Positions 1 through 8,342 of a DNA stretch of 42,557 bases are shown here, piece after piece; the first letter of the stretch is position 1, and the number at the start of each line of letters is the position of its first letter. The DNA lies in NCBI RefSeq assembly GCF_003545805.1, contig NZ_NMQR01000035.1, positions 1-42,557 of the forward strand. Direction: 5' to 3'. The position numbers were made by a program, and so were the translations under genes. Origin of the DNA: Photorhabdus sp. CRCIA-P01. GTDB taxonomy: Bacteria > Pseudomonadota > Gammaproteobacteria > Enterobacterales > Enterobacteriaceae. The notes beneath the pieces were generated by a model, which ran no database searches, had not been told where the DNA came from, and saw nothing but the letters and a program-made list of their open reading frames with translations.

Positions 1-1
1 T

Positions 2-283
2 GGATGGGGGGCGGGTTACAACAAAGCTCATCTTGTGAAGGAGTGGGCTTATGTTAGCAATATTGAGTTACATTACCTTCCTCCATACAGCCCAAATTTA
101 AACCCGATAGAGCGATTATGGAAGGTCATGAATGAACAGGTTCGAAATAACCGTTATTTCGCTGATAAGCATGAATTTCGAGACAAAGTCTTCAAATTTT
201 TCACCACAACGTTACCTGATATAGCGGACTCGCTGACGTCTAGAATTAACGACCATTTTCAGGTGCTAAAAACTGCATCTTGA
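2..283 (+). pseudogene. IS630-family transposase, C-terminal part (partial at window edge)
   Basis: The reading frame is open to the left edge and gives about 93 residues with the C-terminal IS630/Tc1-mariner DDE signature: GAGYNKAH, then LHYLPPYSPNLNPIERLW, which contains the last catalytic Glu (NPIE), then a basic tail. The second catalytic Asp of this family normally sits just before GAGY as LDGAG. Here GAT is present at 3-5 but in a different frame from the rest, separated by a run of six G. This implies a frameshift and a probably inactive copy, although the window starts too late to prove it. The terminal inverted repeat after 283 was not identified. Confidence 0.8.
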
Positions 284-441
284 AGTTTCTTGGGTATATT
301 TTCACAAACCTTATTGTTTCTACCAAGAAAAACTTTATGTGATACGAAATTATTACAATCCCAAAATCATTAATTTAATTTTAAATGACGCCATCAACAA
401 TGTATTAATTTCGTACCAACACTGAATAATTAAAACCATTT

Positions 442-499
442 TATACCCTTCATCCTTCAAGTTGCTGCTTTGTTGGCTGCTTGAAAGATGAAGAGTATA
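442..499. repeat. Palindromic intergenic repeat (20-nt arms, 18-nt loop)
   Basis: The left arm at 442-461 (TATACCCTTCATCCTTCAAG) is complementary to the right arm at 480-499 at 18 of 20 positions, with 18 bases between. It lies in a gene-free stretch (284-540) between the IS630 fragment and the decayed RHS cassette. Sequences starting TATACCCTTCAT...TTCAAG recur between genes in Photorhabdus, Yersinia and relatives; that statement is from memory. Only one copy is seen here. Confidence 0.6.
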
Positions 500-540
500 T
501 AAGAATTAATCATTCATCTAACTGCATATAATAATAACAA

Positions 541-913
541 TTAAAATAATTTAACAGTTAACCACTCATTATTTTTTCCTAATAATCTCTGGACGTCTTT
601 AGAAACATCGGATTCACAGATATTGCGAATATTAAGTTATATTTTTTTCCTGCCTTTTTATTAGTGAGCTTCCTCCATTCATCTTTATCATTGAATTCTT
701 TCTTAAATGCATTCACGCCATCCCCCAAATGACTGGTGCCACTCACCGGGTAATACGTTCACCATTAAACCCCGGAGTACCCCCGGATGGTATCATGGCA
801 ATTTGCCTTCCTCCCCAAGGAGTATAACCAGTTTGCCGTACCTGGCTGTTTTCACTGTTCAATGACAGTAAAATGCTATCCATCGGATCAGTAGCAGTAA
901 GATAAAAGGTCAT
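541..913 (-). pseudogene. Decayed second RHS C-terminal cassette
   Basis: Reading from an ATG at 913, preceded by AGGAGTGACT, the first about 55 codons (MTFYLTATDPMDSILLSLNS..., SQVRQTGYTPWGG..., PGFNGERI) closely match the start of the intact cassette at 2135. A one-base loss then brings TGA (about 740). In the next frame the text resumes as PVSGTSHLGDG and jumps straight to an unrelated tail (VNAFKKEFNDKDEWRKLTNK), so the conserved core up to DPxNRVDPSGH is missing. A further frame change near 620 gives ESDVSKDVQRLLGKNNEWL and a stop at 541. It is a spare toxin C-terminus damaged by frameshifts and an internal deletion, directly downstream of the intact cassette and in the same direction. 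Confidence 0.8.
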
Positions 914-992
914 AGTCACTCCTGAAAAAGAAAAACAACATAATGTTGAAATACAATAGGATGTGAATGCTTCGTTATTACATTACCCACTA

Positions 993-2135
993 TTACCATT
1001 TAACCACCGTTCTCCTTTGGTTGGCTGTTATCCAAGTATGTTGGATCATCGCTTTTTCAGTAGTAATTAATGAAGTTGACCAGAGTGAAGAGAGCGCAAT
1101 TACTCTGTTATCGTACGATCGCTCTTTTTGAAAAATGGCTGGTAACAATGGAGGCAAAAAAGAACGTATAAGCTTCTTCTGATGATGCTGATTTTCAGAC
1201 GGCTTCCAAGAATGAGTATACTGTTGATCGTTCTGTACATTATTGGATGTATCTGCTGTGTCATCATCATCCTGACTTTCCTCTCTCCGGCTAGCCAATT
1301 CTCCAGCCTGAAGCCCCACCTCTGCCAGAATATCACCCGCTTCAACTAAAGTTAGCGATTCACGCCAAGAAATATGAGTTCCTTTATGCGACAGTTCATC
1401 TAATTCATGATAAATACGAGGAGTATTAATCCCAATGCCAATACCAAAGAAAACCAGTGAAGTTATACCCAGGATCTTAGCAACGTGATCATTGCCCTCT
1501 GATTCCTCGGCAGCACTGGCAATAGACGTTGAGCTGGAGATAACATCCATAATGTTAGGGGCCAGCTTTTTAGCCAGTTTACCTCCCTTTTTCACAACAG
1601 ATGAAAAGGTATCAACCGACAATTCACTACTGCCTGCAACCTCACTGCCCGCTGATGCCGCCATTTCTCCGCCAGCAACAATATCTATCCCTTCAATAGC
1701 AGCATCTGCTGTTTCAGTAACCGCGAGGGAAAGCCCACCAGTCACAACAGCAAGGGCTATTCCGATTACGCCAAAAACTATTGAAAATATACCTGTTGCA
1801 CTCATATGCCCTGAAGGGTCAACCCGGTTAATGGGATCTCCCAGACAATATGAATAAGAATTAATACCTCCAGCCCCAAACGGACTCCAACTGTCCGTGT
1901 TACTAAAACGCATCAGTGTTGGGTTATAAGCCCGGTAACCATTCCCCAAGTGGCTGGTGCCACTCACCGGATCAATACGTTCACCGTTAAATCCTGGAAC
2001 GCCACCAGCCGGTATCATAACTGCTGGTATCCCTCCCCAGGGGCTATAGCCAGTCTGTTGTATTTGACTGTTTTCGCAATTCAACGACAACAGTACGCTG
2101 TCCATCAGATCAGTACCAATCAGTGTTAGTGACAT
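993..2135 (-). CDS. Separately encoded RHS C-terminal cassette (core end plus variable tail)
   Basis: This 380-residue protein begins with what is normally the last part of an RHS/TccC core. It has TGYSPWGG (28-35), PGFNGERIDPVSG (47-59), LGNGYRAYNPTLMRF (63-77), DSWSPFGAGGINSYSYC (81-97) and the closing DPINRVDPSGH (100-110). The variable part follows, with a hydrophobic segment at 115-139, another at 221-237, then a polar and basic tail. TccC proteins release their toxic C-terminus by autoproteolysis after this core; that is family knowledge. The tail matches no toxin I recognise. The chosen ATG at 2135 has GAGG six bases upstream; a longer frame starting at 2168 lacks support, and the decayed cassette begins at the homologous ATG. 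It starts 81 bp after the stop of the RHS gene. Confidence 0.75.
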   Translation of the reverse strand: MSLTLIGTDLMDSVLLSLNCENSQIQQTGYSPWGGIPAVMIPAGGVPGFNGERIDPVSGTSHLGNGYRAYNPTLMRFSNTDSWSPFGAGGINSYSYCLGDPINRVDPSGHMSATGIFSIVFGVIGIALAVVTGGLSLAVTETADAAIEGIDIVAGGEMAASAGSEVAGSSELSVDTFSSVVKKGGKLAKKLAPNIMDVISSSTSIASAAEESEGNDHVAKILGITSLVFFGIGIGINTPRIYHELDELSHKGTHISWRESLTLVEAGDILAEVGLQAGELASRREESQDDDDTADTSNNVQNDQQYTHSWKPSENQHHQKKLIRSFLPPLLPAIFQKERSYDNRVIALSSLWSTSLITTEKAMIQHTWITANQRRTVVKW

Positions 2136-2216
2136 AAAAACCTCAAAATTGAATTGGTGTTCACCCACCCCAGTTACAGAGCAAGCTTCTCCCTTAGTGT
2201 TGCTCTAATTCCAGTG

Positions 2217-5200
2217 TCATGAAGGCGTAGTCACATCCTCTTCACTTATCCCCAAACAGGTATGGCCCAGTTTCACCTGTCGTTGCAGAGTTTGCGCCTC
2301 TACCTGAACCTCCACGCTCTGTTCTCCCCCTTGTGTGTAATACAGGAGATGCGTATCTCCATCAGTCACCACTTGCCGTATCAGTGTGTTGGTCGCATCA
2401 TACCCGTACGTGCCCCCGGCAATAGGCTGCCCGTGGATATCATTACCGGATACACCAGCCAAACGACCAAGCGGATCATACGTCAGTGTCCGGCCAGCTT
2501 CATCGATCGTCATACGTCCGTTGGTGTCGTAACTTAGAAATATGCTGGATGGATAATATGTTGTGTTACTGTGCCGCACTTCTGTCAGCTGTGTCGGGTC
2601 ATTAGCATTGCCATGAATAAAGGTGGCAGTATCCGTATCCGAGGTCGTCATGGTGTTATCAGTCCAGAACGTCGTGGCACAGACGGTGATATTTCCCAAA
2701 GCATCATAGGTAAACATCTGATCTTTGAGGTACATTCCATAGGAATCAGCTGGCGGCTCACTACCAGAAACTGTATATTCGACCAATCGGTGACGACTGT
2801 CATAGATGTAGCCTTCCTGTCTTAATATTGTCCCTCCCTGAGTGGTAATCCGGCTTTCAACCTGACTATTTGTATAGTAAGTGGTGGCAATACTCAGTTG
2901 GCTAACCCCATTCTGATCGGTGATGTCCCGCTGTATTTCGCGACTCATATCATCGTAATTAAGCTCAAGGGTCAGCGAATATGATGTCTCCTTGCTGACA
3001 GTTTTACGTGTTAACACTCGTCCCAATGCGTCATAAGCAATCGTCACAGTAGCCGCCGGATCATCCAATGTAATCAGTCGGCCATAACTATTATATGTCA
3101 CAATCTGTATTGCACCGGTGACATCAATATATTGCTGTGGCCGTCCCATCAGGGTATAGACATAGCTTGCCGTTCTCGTCGGTACTCCCACCGGTACCAG
3201 TGGTGATATCTCCTCGCTGCTGAGATTCCCTTGAAGGGTGTAGCTCATAGTCTGGGATTGACTGTCGGTCTCATTGGTGCTAACCGGCAATCCGGTGACC
3301 GGGTCATAAACCACAGTTTGCATAATGACCGGTGTACAATCAGCATTGTTGGCGGTGACACCGCTTACTGCCTCATTCAATTGCAGAATGTAATCAATAT
3401 TGACCACCTGTCCCAATGCATCAGTGATAATGTTTGGCGAAGAAAGTTGGATACCCTGATAGTTTGGTGTATCACTGTAGCCATAGGTCATGCTACGCCC
3501 GCAATTTGTCTGGGCTGTCAGCCGGTGAAGTCCATCGAAGGTTTGTGTTCCTAAAACTATTGGTGTTGCACCAACGCTGGTACCATCAGTAATTGAGATA
3601 CTACTAATCAACGGCTTGGATGAACCTGCATAATAAGTTTTATTGACCGTTGAATTCTCCGGCAGGGTGGTCTGGCTGACCCGGCCATAGGCATCATAAA
3701 TCCATTGTGTGATGCTACCAACCTCATCCTCTTCCTGACGTAATTGCCCCAAGCCATCATACGTGCGAGTCACATACCCTAGTGGTGTTTGCGTATGGTC
3801 AAGATGTGTTACACGGATCGGTTTTTTCTGAGGATTGATATCAACTTGCTGATAGCCTGTACTAATGCCAGATGCGGTGGCACACAAAAGTGCTGTTGTA
3901 ACAGTCTCGTTGTTCACTGTGCTGGTGACAGCCGGGTTATAAGTTGATGTGATGGTGACAGCATTGGAATCATCCTCTGTACCATCCGTTATCATCACTG
4001 TCGCTGGCCGCCCCCAATCATCGTAGCTAATTGTCTGCTGACGCGTTGACGAAGGTACAGGAGAAGTATCCTCACTAGGCTCATTAGGGTTAGTGTAGTC
4101 AAAGGACTGGCGCAAAACCACGCGCCCCATAGCATCATAAGCCTGCTTCCCAATGACATACAAAATGTCAGCTAGGAATCCCGGAGCATTACCGTTAACA
4201 GATGTACTAAGGGTGCGTCCCATACCATCAAATGTAGTTACCTGCTGATTGCCATTAGCATCCTGACGAACAGTACTAGCTTTTGTGTCATCCCGACCAG
4301 GAGTTAAGGTGTAACTTATGGTTTGAGTAGTCTGGTAGGTGCTGTCACCCGCGTTCAGCGTTTTCTGGGTGACTCGTCCTAACAGATCGTAATCAAAGGT
4401 GGTGACATTACCCTGGCGATCAGTTAATGAAGTGACCTTACCGCTATAACACGACTGGGAACGGTTGACAGTAAATGACAAGTTATCTGGGCTAGTAAAA
4501 GTCACATCTTGGTAGAGTGTCGTGCCATCCTGAATGGACACATTGAAGGTTGCCGTACTGATAAATGTCTGATTAGGATCATCAAGACCAAAAACCGTCG
4601 AAGTAATCTGTGTAATTTGCCCTAGCCAGTCAGACTGGCTGTCAGTGGTATAGTCAGTAACTTTGGTTAACAGATGTATGTCATTTCCATTCAGTTGGCT
4701 GTAATGGTCTTCTTGCACCTGAATAATTGCCTGCTTTCCCGCCATCGGAGCACCATTCGCCGCCAAACAATCAATGGTGGAATAACGGTACTCCACACGC
4801 TGTGTGGGAACATCATCATAACTTGTCGTTGTCGCCGCCGGGACAATAGTTTGAGACTGGACAAATCGGGTTATCCCATTCGGATCAGCTGGGCATAGCA
4901 AGGTGATATTATCCTCAGCATAAGTATTTTGATCACCAGGGTAGTAAGTGTATGTAGTTAATGTCCCATTGTTATCTGTCGTACCATCAGGTGACTGGCT
5001 GGTCAACATGTTACCAAACTCATCAAAGGTGAAAGCTGTGACCTCCGCACGAGAGTTCGTACCGTCAGAGTACGTAGTGGTTTGACTGGTAAGACATTGA
5101 TATTGATCCGGTTGCTGATCAAGTGATAGCCCATTCTCAGCATAATAGGTGATATCTATAGTAGTGCTCGCCGCATAACCAGCCTGGGTGACGACTTTCT

Positions 5201-6305
5201 GTATCAACAGATGATAATTGTTGTAAGTACGCTGAATGGACACTGCGACTGCACCGTCCCCTGTACCACTTGAAACGCCAGCAGTGGAAGAATAGCTGAA
5301 AGAATCATCCAGTTGCTGCAAACAGTTATCCTGATAGTCTTGGTAGTTGTTCATGCCGGGGTAACCATACCCCAAGTAATTATTAGACGACCAATTATAA
5401 TTCGTCACAATATCTGGCTGGCCCGCACCAGGGCTCTGGATAGATTGTGTTACAGCAGGCAAAGCCGTTTTTACACCGGCCTGTGAAGGAAAGTTCATCG
5501 CACCCGATTCATATTGCACGCTTTGGGTATAACCCGTCGGAGCAAGGATTCCTGTCAACAGCTCATTACTCATTCCATTAACAACAGAATAGGTGAGTGT
5601 CCAAGTGAATACAGGATCAACAGCAGCATTGGTGATTTGTTGAAGGTATTCATTACCCTTAATTAACGTAATAGAATATGCCTCATCCACTACATTCGGC
5701 CAGAAATGGAACGTGGCCTCCGTGTCCGAATAATCCCCCTGAAATAAGATGTTTTCGCTTTCGTCTACAATATTTATCAGACGCATACTGTCACCATAGA
5801 CGTTCCAAGCATAGGTAACATAGTGTCCAACTGGGGTACAAGTCAGAGCCGGCATATATAAGACAGCACTCACATAGCGCAGGATATCGACTGTGCCGTT
5901 TTTGTAGACCACACGATACTGATAACCTTCACCTGGTGCTTGTTCTTTATAGACCACAAAATTATCAAGTTTTTTCTGATTAACCTCCAATTGAGTGCTG
6001 CCGGAAACAGTAGCCGGATCATTCAAATAGTACTGCTCACCCGTATTTAGAGTCAGTTGCTTAGTATCGTAGTTATAGCTGGATAAACCCAACGAACATC
6101 CAATACCAACATCATAGGGATTGTCAGAAAGAAACGGGGAATAGCTAATAGACAGTTGTACTGACGGCCCAAGGTTGTTATTAGCAGGTAGCGAAGCCAA
6201 CAGGAAATTAGCTGTTGCCCAGCCGGTGCGCGGGTCAACATAAAGTCCTTGACCAGAAGAGCTAGTAAAATTGGTCTGAGCTTGTGATGAAGATGTTTGA
6301 GACAT
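2217..6305 (-). CDS. RHS repeat protein lacking its C-terminal core end
   Basis: The 1362-residue protein begins GLYVDPRTGWATANFLLASLPANNNLGPSV, an N-terminus seen in large Rhs/insecticidal-toxin-like proteins. It then carries many YD repeats such as FDYDLLGRVTQ, WIYDAYGRVSQ, ASYVYTLMGRPQQ, VTYNSYGRLITL, IAYDALGRVL and LTYDPLGRLAGV. RHS repeats build a hollow beta cocoon around a toxin. No signal peptide is seen. The protein stops after LGHTCLGISEEDV, exactly where relatives continue with the segment found at the start of the next gene, so the cocoon would lack its final strands and its autoprotease. GAGG lies seven bases before the ATG at 6305. It is the third gene of a four-gene minus-strand cluster. 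Confidence 0.85.
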   Translation of the reverse strand: MSQTSSSQAQTNFTSSSGQGLYVDPRTGWATANFLLASLPANNNLGPSVQLSISYSPFLSDNPYDVGIGCSLGLSSYNYDTKQLTLNTGEQYYLNDPATVSGSTQLEVNQKKLDNFVVYKEQAPGEGYQYRVVYKNGTVDILRYVSAVLYMPALTCTPVGHYVTYAWNVYGDSMRLINIVDESENILFQGDYSDTEATFHFWPNVVDEAYSITLIKGNEYLQQITNAAVDPVFTWTLTYSVVNGMSNELLTGILAPTGYTQSVQYESGAMNFPSQAGVKTALPAVTQSIQSPGAGQPDIVTNYNWSSNNYLGYGYPGMNNYQDYQDNCLQQLDDSFSYSSTAGVSSGTGDGAVAVSIQRTYNNYHLLIQKVVTQAGYAASTTIDITYYAENGLSLDQQPDQYQCLTSQTTTYSDGTNSRAEVTAFTFDEFGNMLTSQSPDGTTDNNGTLTTYTYYPGDQNTYAEDNITLLCPADPNGITRFVQSQTIVPAATTTSYDDVPTQRVEYRYSTIDCLAANGAPMAGKQAIIQVQEDHYSQLNGNDIHLLTKVTDYTTDSQSDWLGQITQITSTVFGLDDPNQTFISTATFNVSIQDGTTLYQDVTFTSPDNLSFTVNRSQSCYSGKVTSLTDRQGNVTTFDYDLLGRVTQKTLNAGDSTYQTTQTISYTLTPGRDDTKASTVRQDANGNQQVTTFDGMGRTLSTSVNGNAPGFLADILYVIGKQAYDAMGRVVLRQSFDYTNPNEPSEDTSPVPSSTRQQTISYDDWGRPATVMITDGTEDDSNAVTITSTYNPAVTSTVNNETVTTALLCATASGISTGYQQVDINPQKKPIRVTHLDHTQTPLGYVTRTYDGLGQLRQEEDEVGSITQWIYDAYGRVSQTTLPENSTVNKTYYAGSSKPLISSISITDGTSVGATPIVLGTQTFDGLHRLTAQTNCGRSMTYGYSDTPNYQGIQLSSPNIITDALGQVVNIDYILQLNEAVSGVTANNADCTPVIMQTVVYDPVTGLPVSTNETDSQSQTMSYTLQGNLSSEEISPLVPVGVPTRTASYVYTLMGRPQQYIDVTGAIQIVTYNSYGRLITLDDPAATVTIAYDALGRVLTRKTVSKETSYSLTLELNYDDMSREIQRDITDQNGVSQLSIATTYYTNSQVESRITTQGGTILRQEGYIYDSRHRLVEYTVSGSEPPADSYGMYLKDQMFTYDALGNITVCATTFWTDNTMTTSDTDTATFIHGNANDPTQLTEVRHSNTTYYPSSIFLSYDTNGRMTIDEAGRTLTYDPLGRLAGVSGNDIHGQPIAGGTYGYDATNTLIRQVVTDGDTHLLYYTQGGEQSVEVQVEAQTLQRQVKLGHTCLGISEEDVTTPS

Positions 6306-6391
6306 AATGGACCTCGTTAGAAAAAAAAGAGAAAACGATGATTATTTGGGAGTTAGCAGAAAAAGCAGCTAACTCCACTTTAATTAAATTC

Positions 6392-7108
6392 TCAGTCTCT
6401 CTTGAGGTGGCGGTAATATCCTACGATATATTTACTAAATCTACTTAATTGATTATAACCACTCGGTCTATTCCCCATATGATTAAGTATTTTATCTTCA
6501 CCAAGATATATCGCAGTATGATTGGCGGTTGGACCATTTATCTGCATTAAAATAACATCGCCTTCTATTAATTCACGTTTAGAAATAGAATAAAACCCCT
6601 CACGTTCTATATTGTTAAGAAAAATATCATCATCTCTTTCACTTTTTTGGTAATCATTCAGTTTGATATCGTATTTTTGCTTATAAAAATCTTGTATAAG
6701 TGTATAGCAATTAAATTTCTCCTGAATAAAAGGCCGACCTACCAAATCCATTTCATTGTCAGGAAATATAAATGACATAGTTTTAGACTCGTATGAGAGA
6801 CTTAATACAGGTAACTGAAGCTCATTACAGTACCTCTGTTCCCTTTCTTTACATTCACTATTATCTTTCATTCTACCCAGAATAGCATACGCAACAGTAC
6901 CAAGCTCTCTAACAGTATTCAGGTCCGTTTCAGAAATACGGGAATAATTTGTGGTAAGTTCTGAAGTATTCACACACCAGAATTTTTTTATATTACCTAC
7001 TTCTGGATAATAACTCACACCACATATAAGGTGAGGTGCGGCAATATTTATTGCATCTTCAATGTCTTTAGGGAATGAGTTATTCGTACATTCACATTTA
7101 GTAATCAT
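6392..7108 (-). CDS. NlpC/P60 peptidase resembling phage tail protein K, with degenerate JAB domain
   Basis: This is a 238-residue protein in two parts. Residues 1-115 follow the layout of the JAB/MPN half of lambdoid tail protein K (AAPHLICGV, then FWCVNTSE...YSRISETDL), but the HxHP...SxxD metal site is absent. Residues about 120-238 form an NlpC/P60 domain with Cys134 (KFNCYTLIQDFY), His197 (NHTAIYLG) and His210 (ILNHMG) as the likely catalytic set. Family members cut peptidoglycan peptides. The ATG at 7108 is preferred to one at 7123 because GAGG lies upstream at suitable distance. It sits 86 bp before the RHS gene, so a role in delivering or maturing that protein is plausible but inferred. 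Confidence 0.75.
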   Translation of the reverse strand: MITKCECTNNSFPKDIEDAINIAAPHLICGVSYYPEVGNIKKFWCVNTSELTTNYSRISETDLNTVRELGTVAYAILGRMKDNSECKEREQRYCNELQLPVLSLSYESKTMSFIFPDNEMDLVGRPFIQEKFNCYTLIQDFYKQKYDIKLNDYQKSERDDDIFLNNIEREGFYSISKRELIEGDVILMQINGPTANHTAIYLGEDKILNHMGNRPSGYNQLSRFSKYIVGYYRHLKRD

Positions 7109-7160
7109 GAAATTAATCCTCATATAATAATATGCTGTAGTCTGCCCTACTTTCTTTTAA

Positions 7161-8342
7161 TTATGATGATGCTTCGTAGTACAAATAGTCATTCCCTTCA
7201 GAATAAATTGTAAATTTTCCCACATTCCCATACTGATCTTTAAACTCAGCAGAAGTAGAATTTGTCGATGTATTCCAATAGCCAACAGGACATGTATTAG
7301 TACTCCGTACATTCAAATAACAAATACCTGGAGATTCGTTAATTGGCCCACTGACATAGTAGGTATAACTTCCCTGATCAAAATGAAACCCGACATTTTG
7401 TTGCGACTGGCCAAAATAAGCAGAAAAGTCAACACAAACAGACATCCAGTAGGAATTGAGCTTTTCATAAAATTGAACGCCTGGATCACCCCCATCGTCC
7501 CGTGTTGTTACAGAAGAAATATAATATCCATCCTCTGAGATGTTTAAGTAATATGTGGTCCAATAGAAATTATAAGCCTCACATCCACCAGGGTTGGAGC
7601 CTGAATTAGAGGGATGGGAGGTTGGTCCTGATGTAAATGAAACATTGCTTGTATCATACACTTTTGGCTCTAATGCTTGGACGGTGAGATGTGTACCTCC
7701 ACTACTCGTTCCAGCCCCCCAAAAACCGCTATGATCATTCTCACCAGTGGAATAGGTTCCATCAGGTACACCATATGAATCACTAACACTCAACGCTACT
7801 GCCACATCCATAGATGCACCAGTCGATTCATTAGACATAATATATAGATGCAACTGGATCACTCCATCATTGATGGTAGCAGCAAGAACCTGAGTCTCGA
7901 CCAGATAGGATTGATTTCCAGTAGCGTTGACCAGATTACAAAACCCATTTTCTTCTTCAGAGAAAAACCAACTTGCTGAGGAGGCTTCGCTCATTGGCGT
8001 ATTTTGGGTATCTTGATAAGACGTCGGGAAAAAATTATCGGCAGTCAGGACACTTGTCATATCGACATACCAAGAGTTGTCTGACGCTTTGACTACGGGA
8101 GCACTATCAGGAGGAACTAACTGCCCATTATCATCAGTTGTCCATCCCGGAGTAGTAGTGTCGGCCGGAAACTGCATAATGACAAGAATGTCTGCTTGGT
8201 TTAACCCATTACCATAAATTTGCCCCGTTGTCAGTGATGAACTGCCATTAAATTCTATGTTGATGCTATTACCACTAGATTTTAGGTAATAGAAGGGGGA
8301 GGTAGGATCACTAGCGTCGAGATTGATTGATTGTTTTATCAT
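7161..8342 (-). CDS. Unknown beta-rich protein, first gene of the RHS cluster
   Basis: This 393-residue protein is not recognised. It is rich in Ser, Thr, Gly, Tyr and Asn with few charged runs, has no signal peptide or membrane segment, and alternates short hydrophobic and polar stretches as beta-sandwich proteins do. The N-terminal part (INIEFNGSSSL, ADILVIMQFPADT) and the C-terminal part (FYEKLNSYWMSVCVDFSAYF, GICYLNVRSTNTCPVGYW) could be separate domains. The start at 8342 was chosen over an in-frame ATG at 8387 because GAGG lies six bases upstream. It heads the minus-strand cluster with only 52 bp to the NlpC gene, so it may be a carrier, chaperone or binding protein for the RHS product. 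Confidence 0.7.
   Translation of the reverse strand: MIKQSINLDASDPTSPFYYLKSSGNSINIEFNGSSSLTTGQIYGNGLNQADILVIMQFPADTTTPGWTTDDNGQLVPPDSAPVVKASDNSWYVDMTSVLTADNFFPTSYQDTQNTPMSEASSASWFFSEEENGFCNLVNATGNQSYLVETQVLAATINDGVIQLHLYIMSNESTGASMDVAVALSVSDSYGVPDGTYSTGENDHSGFWGAGTSSGGTHLTVQALEPKVYDTSNVSFTSGPTSHPSNSGSNPGGCEAYNFYWTTYYLNISEDGYYISSVTTRDDGGDPGVQFYEKLNSYWMSVCVDFSAYFGQSQQNVGFHFDQGSYTYYVSGPINESPGICYLNVRSTNTCPVGYWNTSTNSTSAEFKDQYGNVGKFTIYSEGNDYLYYEASS

Noticed and set aside
1100-1345. Possible frameshifted end of the C-terminal cassette
   Set aside because: I considered whether the last about 60 residues of the cassette result from a frameshift. The alternative frame gives no recognisable sequence, so the annotated end is kept.
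1492-1857. Plus-strand open frame of 121 codons
   Set aside because: It lies opposite the C-terminal cassette gene and has a shadow-like composition (Ala, Thr, Ser, Pro) with no ribosome site or known motif.
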